10,000 nt of DNA from Treponema sp. GTDB taxonomy: Bacteria > Spirochaetota > Spirochaetia > Treponematales > Breznakiellaceae. The stretch is taken from contig JAIWNU010000088.1 of assembly GCA_020216655.1 (NCBI GenBank), forward strand, positions 1 to 10,000. The letters run 5' to 3'. Of the stretch, positions 7,041 to 10,000 are shown in pieces (position 1 is the first letter of the stretch; every line of letters begins with the position of its first letter). A program made the position numbers and the translations under genes. The notes below the pieces were generated by a model that searched no databases, was not told the DNA's origin, and saw only the letters and a program-made list of their open reading frames with translations.

Positions 7041-8951
7041 TTATTTTTTGTCATCATCGACTACTTCGTAGTCTACATCTTCGGCCGAACGGGTTCCGGA
7101 ACCGCCTGAGGCATCGGTATCTCCTACAGCACCAGCACCAGGCTGAGGACCTGCATTCTTGTACATTTCCTCTGCCAGTTTATAGGAAGCCTGTTTCAGA
7201 GCCTCAGTTTTAGCTTTTATAGCCCCCACATCGCTTCCTTCCATAGCCTTCTTAAGGTCCGCAACGGCTTCTTCGATACGGGACTTATCAGCGGGGCTTA
7301 CCTTGTCACCCAGGTCCTTAAGGCTTTTTTCAGTTGTATAGATGAGCGTATCCGCCTCGTTCCGTGCCTCAGCCCGTTCACGCTCACGCCGATCTTCTTC
7401 GGCATGGGCCTCTGCTTCCTTGACCATACGCTCGATATCGGCTTCGCTGAGGCCGCTTGAGCTTTCGATCCGAATCTTCTGTTCTTTCCCGGTGCCCAGA
7501 TCCTTTGCTGATACATGGACAATACCGTTGGCATCTATATCAAAGGTAACCTCAATTTGAGGAACACCGCGGGGTGCGGGAGGAATACCTACCAGGTCAA
7601 AGCGGCCCAGCGTTCGGTTCTGGTTTGCCATTTCCCGCTCACCCTGAAGAACATGGATAGAAACTGCAGTCTGTCCATCGGCGGCGGTGGAGAAAATCTG
7701 GCTCTTCCTGGTGGGAATGGTGGTATTTCGTGGTATCAGCTTGGTCATGACGCCGCCAAGGGTTTCGATACCCAGTGACAGGGGGGTAACATCCAAAAGG
7801 AGTACATCCTTAACATCGCCGCCCAAGATACCGCCCTGGATCGCAGCACCAATGGCAACCGCTTCGTCAGGGTTAACACCCTTATTGGGTTCCTTGCCAA
7901 ACAGGTCCCGTACAAGCTTCTGAACCGCAGGAATTCGGGTGGAACCGCCGACAAGGATAACTTCATCAATCTGGTCAGCCGTGAGTCCCGCATCGGCCAG
8001 AGCCTTCCGGCAGGGTTCCTTGGTCCGTTCAAAGAGGTCATCCACCATCTGCTCAAATTTGGCCCGGGTCAAGGTTTTTTGCAAGTGCTTCGGACCCGAT
8101 GCATCGGCGGTGATAAAGGGAAGATTAATCTCCGTACTCTGTACTGCAGAAAGTTCAATCTTTGCTTTCTCGGAGGCTTCCCGAATCCGCTGCAGGGCCA
8201 TGCGGTCCTTGCCAAGATCGATGCCCGTATCTTTTTTGAACTCATCGATAAGCCATTCCATTATCCGGCGGTCAAAATCGTCGCCTCCCAAGTGGGTATC
8301 GCCGTTGGTGGATTTGACTTCAAAGACCCCTTCGCCCAGTTCAAGAATAGAAATATCGAAGGTACCACCGCCAAGGTCGTACACAGCGATAACCTTTTCC
8401 TTTTTCTGGTCCTTGTTAAAACCGAAGGCAAGGGCTGCGGCGGTCGGTTCGTTGATGATACGCTTAACCTCAAGACCGGCGATTTTGCCCGCGTCTTTGG
8501 TTGCCTGCCGCTGGGCATCGTTAAAATAAGCGGGTACCGTGATGACCGCCTCGGTTACCGGTTCACCCAGGTAATCTTCTGCGGTCTTTTTCATTTTCTG
8601 CAGAATAAAGGCAGAAATTTCCTGCGGGGAATAGAGTTTACCCTGAATATCGACCCGCACATCATCGCCCTGTTCAACTACTTTGTAGGGCACTAATTTC
8701 ATTTCGCTGGTTACTTCAGCATAGCGGCGGCCCATGAACCGTTTAATAGAATAGACGGTATTTTCGGGGTTGGTAATCATCTGGTTCTTAGCGGGCTGAC
8801 CGACAACCCGTTCACCCTTACTGGTAAAACCAACAATAGACGGTGTCGTACGACCACCTTCGGAGTTCTGGATTACTACCGGTTCGCCTCCTTCCAGGAC
8901 GGCGACACACGAGTTGGTAGTTCCAAGGTCAATTCCTATAATCTTACCCAT
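7041..8951 (-). CDS. dnaK: Molecular chaperone DnaK (Hsp70)
   Basis: 636 aa, full length for DnaK. It is an ATP-driven chaperone that binds and releases exposed hydrophobic segments, working with the GrpE and DnaJ encoded on either side. The nucleotide-binding domain (1 to about 380) shows GIDLGTTNS (6-14), [11 protein letters not shown] (167-177), [11 protein letters not shown] (191-201) and [12 protein letters not shown] (333-344). The interdomain linker [10 protein letters not shown] is at 383-392. The beta substrate-binding domain is followed by the helical lid (about 505-600). A Gly/Ala-rich tail ends in an acidic-lysine motif ([12 protein letters not shown]) like the usual DnaK C-terminus. 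The start has AAGGAG 6 nt upstream. It lies 58 nt after grpE, and I saw no convincing promoter or terminator in that gap. No key residues appear to be missing. Confidence 0.98.
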   Translation of the reverse strand: MGKIIGIDLGTTNSCVAVLEGGEPVVIQNSEGGRTTPSIVGFTSKGERVVGQPAKNQMITNPENTVYSIKRFMGRRYAEVTSEMKLVPYKVVEQGDDVRVDIQGKLYSPQEISAFILQKMKKTAEDYLGEPVTEAVITVPAYFNDAQRQATKDAGKIAGLEVKRIINEPTAAALAFGFNKDQKKEKVIAVYDLGGGTFDISILELGEGVFEVKSTNGDTHLGGDDFDRRIMEWLIDEFKKDTGIDLGKDRMALQRIREASEKAKIELSAVQSTEINLPFITADASGPKHLQKTLTRAKFEQMVDDLFERTKEPCRKALADAGLTADQIDEVILVGGSTRIPAVQKLVRDLFGKEPNKGVNPDEAVAIGAAIQGGILGGDVKDVLLLDVTPLSLGIETLGGVMTKLIPRNTTIPTRKSQIFSTAADGQTAVSIHVLQGEREMANQNRTLGRFDLVGIPPAPRGVPQIEVTFDIDANGIVHVSAKDLGTGKEQKIRIESSSGLSEADIERMVKEAEAHAEEDRRERERAEARNEADTLIYTTEKSLKDLGDKVSPADKSRIEEAVADLKKAMEGSDVGAIKAKTEALKQASYKLAEEMYKNAGPQPGAGAVGDTDASGGSGTRSAEDVDYEVVDDDKK

Positions 8952-9009
8952 ACAATGCTCCTTGTTTACGTATCTAGTTACAATATACTAAATTCAGGAC
9001 CCTATCGTC

Positions 9010-9795
9010 CTATTTGTCAGACCCTGTTCCGCCCGCATTGGGATTTCCGTCCGCGGATTGCCCCGCAGCCGCTGCCTGTCCGTCAGGCCCAGATTGTCCC
9101 GCAGATGAGGACTGTTCGGCGGGCATTAACACTTTTACTTTCGCAGTTCGTATGATCCGTTCTTTAAGCTTGTACCCCTTGATGAAATCCTCGCCGACCG
9201 TCGGCTCCTGCACCGAGTCGGACTGCTCCATCATGATAGCCTCATGTTTATTAGGATCAAAGGGTTCACCTGCCGATTCGAGACGCACAAGACCCCATTT
9301 TGTTTCCAGCTGGGACACAAGCCGCTTTTCGATCATGCTAATACCCTCGTGAAGGGCATCATAGTCTCGGGCTGCCTCAGAAGATTTAATAGCCCGTTCA
9401 AAATCGTCGATGACGGGAATTAAATCCAGCAGCAGCGACTGGTTTGCAAAATCGATGGCATCCTGTTTTTCCCGCTGAAGCCGTTTCCGGAAATTTTCAA
9501 ATTCCGCGGCTTTGCGCAAATATTGATCCTTTAATTCGGACAATTCGGCTTCCAATGCAGTAATTTTTGCCTCCAGTTCTGCTTTTATTACGTCCGCATT
9601 ATTTTGTTCCGCCCCCTTCTGTTGAGAGGCGTTTCCAGTATCAGAGGCCTCGTGAACCGCGGCCTGTGCCGCACCGCTTTCTACCGAATTCTCCGGTGAA
9701 ACACCACTCTCTGTCTGGTTTTCCGCCCTAGAATTCTGGGTCTGGGCATGTTTTTTCCCATCATGATTATTATGTTCGGTGCTATGCTTTGACAT
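9010..9795 (-). CDS. grpE: Nucleotide exchange factor GrpE
   Basis: 261 aa. GrpE is the dimeric exchange factor that releases ADP from DnaK. The first 66 residues are polar, rich in N, Q, S, E and H, and probably disordered. A long coiled-coil helix (about 67-112) contains KDQYLRKAAEFENFRKR, and the four-helix bundle region includes LLLDLIPVIDDFERAI (121-136). The C-terminal beta domain ends with the signature GYKLKERIIRTAKVKV (207-222). After it, the protein continues with about 38 residues rich in Gly, Ala, Ser and Gln, including two AGQS copies. GrpE proteins usually stop soon after the signature. The ATG has AGGAAAG about 5 nt upstream. It is the first gene of the operon. No hrcA repressor gene is next to it; the upstream gene is divergent. 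Confidence 0.96.
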   Translation of the reverse strand: MSKHSTEHNNHDGKKHAQTQNSRAENQTESGVSPENSVESGAAQAAVHEASDTGNASQQKGAEQNNADVIKAELEAKITALEAELSELKDQYLRKAAEFENFRKRLQREKQDAIDFANQSLLLDLIPVIDDFERAIKSSEAARDYDALHEGISMIEKRLVSQLETKWGLVRLESAGEPFDPNKHEAIMMEQSDSVQEPTVGEDFIKGYKLKERIIRTAKVKVLMPAEQSSSAGQSGPDGQAAAAGQSADGNPNAGGTGSDK

Positions 9796-9823
9796 TATTC
9801 TTTCCTGTTACGTGGGTTTTGCC

Positions 9824-9848
9824 TTTAAAATACTCATTTAAATACTCA
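9824..9848 (-). repeat. Tandem direct repeat inside the grpE promoter
   Basis: On the minus strand TGAGTATTTAAA (9848-9837) is immediately followed by TGAGTATTTTAAA (9836-9824), two copies differing by one added T. They fill the spacer and -10 region of the grpE promoter candidate. This could be a binding site for a regulator or a chance duplication. It does not resemble the CIRCE inverted repeat. Confidence 0.6.
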
Positions 9849-9856
9849 AGGGTCAA
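9827..9856 (-). promoter_or_regulatory. Sigma70-type promoter candidate for grpE-dnaK-dnaJ
   Basis: On the minus strand TTGACC (9856-9851) is followed after 18 nt by TATTTT (9832-9827). Transcription would begin near 9820, giving a leader of about 25 nt that keeps the whole Shine-Dalgarno sequence of grpE. The -35 matches five of six consensus bases and the -10 four of six. No CCCCAT-type heat-shock -10 and no CIRCE operator were seen in 9796-9906. Confidence 0.5.
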
Positions 9857-9915
9857 GAAAATTCGGTTATTAGTCTCCTATCAGCATTGAAGGAACAGTC
9901 AGGGCGGTGTACAGT

Positions 9916-10000
9916 ATGGGTATGAAAAACGCCATTAAATACGCTCTTTTACTGTCAGCCCTCATTGGGGTTGGAGTCGTTTTTACCAATACCTTACAGC
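9916..10000 (+). CDS. Unknown protein with N-terminal membrane segment, cut by the right edge
   Basis: Only 28 codons are visible. They read MGMKNAIKYALL, a short basic start, followed by an uninterrupted hydrophobic stretch (about residues 8-23) and FTNTLQ. This is a signal peptide or signal-anchor, so the product is probably exported or membrane-anchored. The start could also be the in-frame GTG at 9907 or the ATG at 9922. The ATG at 9916 is preferred because the AGGGCGG at 9901-9907 is suitably spaced. The gene is transcribed away from grpE. The visible part is too short to name a function. I saw no convincing promoter for it in 9857-9905. Confidence 0.6.
   Translation, partial: MGMKNAIKYALLLSALIGVGVVFTNTLQ

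Noticed and set aside
8079-8696. 205-codon open frame on the plus strand
   Set aside because: It lies wholly antisense to dnaK, whose codons are clearly the conserved ones, and the translation matches no family I recognise. The overlapping frame at 7939-8529 is rejected for the same reason.
9796-9906. CIRCE operator or sigma32-type heat-shock promoter upstream of grpE
   Set aside because: I looked for TTAGCACTC...GAGTGCTAA and CTTGAA...CCCCAT patterns and saw neither; only the sigma70-like hexamers and a direct repeat are present.
1-10000. Mobile elements, CRISPR arrays, tRNA or rRNA genes
   Set aside because: No transposase, integrase, regularly spaced repeats or RNA-gene sequence was seen; coding genes fill nearly the whole window.

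Overview
The window is ordinary, gene-dense bacterial chromosome. I think it comes from a spirochaete of the Treponema group. The reasons are the DnaK sequence, whose N-terminal half reads as I remember treponemal DnaK, and the combination of a grpE-dnaK-dnaJ operon, Udk, an NSS-family transporter and RsbU/SpoIIE-type phosphatases with a STAS partner. This placement is from memory and was not computed. No mobile elements, CRISPR arrays, tRNA or rRNA genes were seen, and no gene-free stretch exceeds about 135 bases.

Layout, right to left, because all complete genes lie on the minus strand. A divergent intergenic region (9796-9915) separates a plus-strand gene cut by the right edge from the chaperone operon grpE (9795-9010), dnaK (8951-7041) and dnaJ (7019-5895). 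A sigma70-like promoter lies in front of grpE, and a strong intrinsic terminator follows dnaJ (5851-5802). Next come an NSS-family sodium-coupled symporter (5762-4410) and uridine kinase udk (4336-3722). The gap between these two holds a promoter candidate framed by a long inverted repeat.

A near-consensus promoter overlaps the udk stop codon. It appears to start a second operon: a 459-aa membrane PP2C phosphatase (3678-2299), a 713-aa polytopic membrane PP2C phosphatase with a GAF-like domain (2295-154), and the N-terminus of a STAS-domain anti-sigma-factor antagonist (139-1, cut by the left edge). The spacings are 3 and 14 nt.

Functionally there are two themes. GrpE, DnaK and DnaJ form the complete Hsp70 folding cycle. 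The left third is a partner-switching module in which two membrane-linked phosphatases with different sensor regions probably dephosphorylate the adjacent STAS protein and so control an anti-sigma kinase, which is not in view. The transporter and udk are metabolic genes between the two modules.

I did not find an evidently new system. The points most worth checking are the paired phosphatases with unlike sensor and linker regions, the dyad around the udk promoter, the tandem repeat in the grpE promoter, and the low-complexity C-terminal tail of GrpE.
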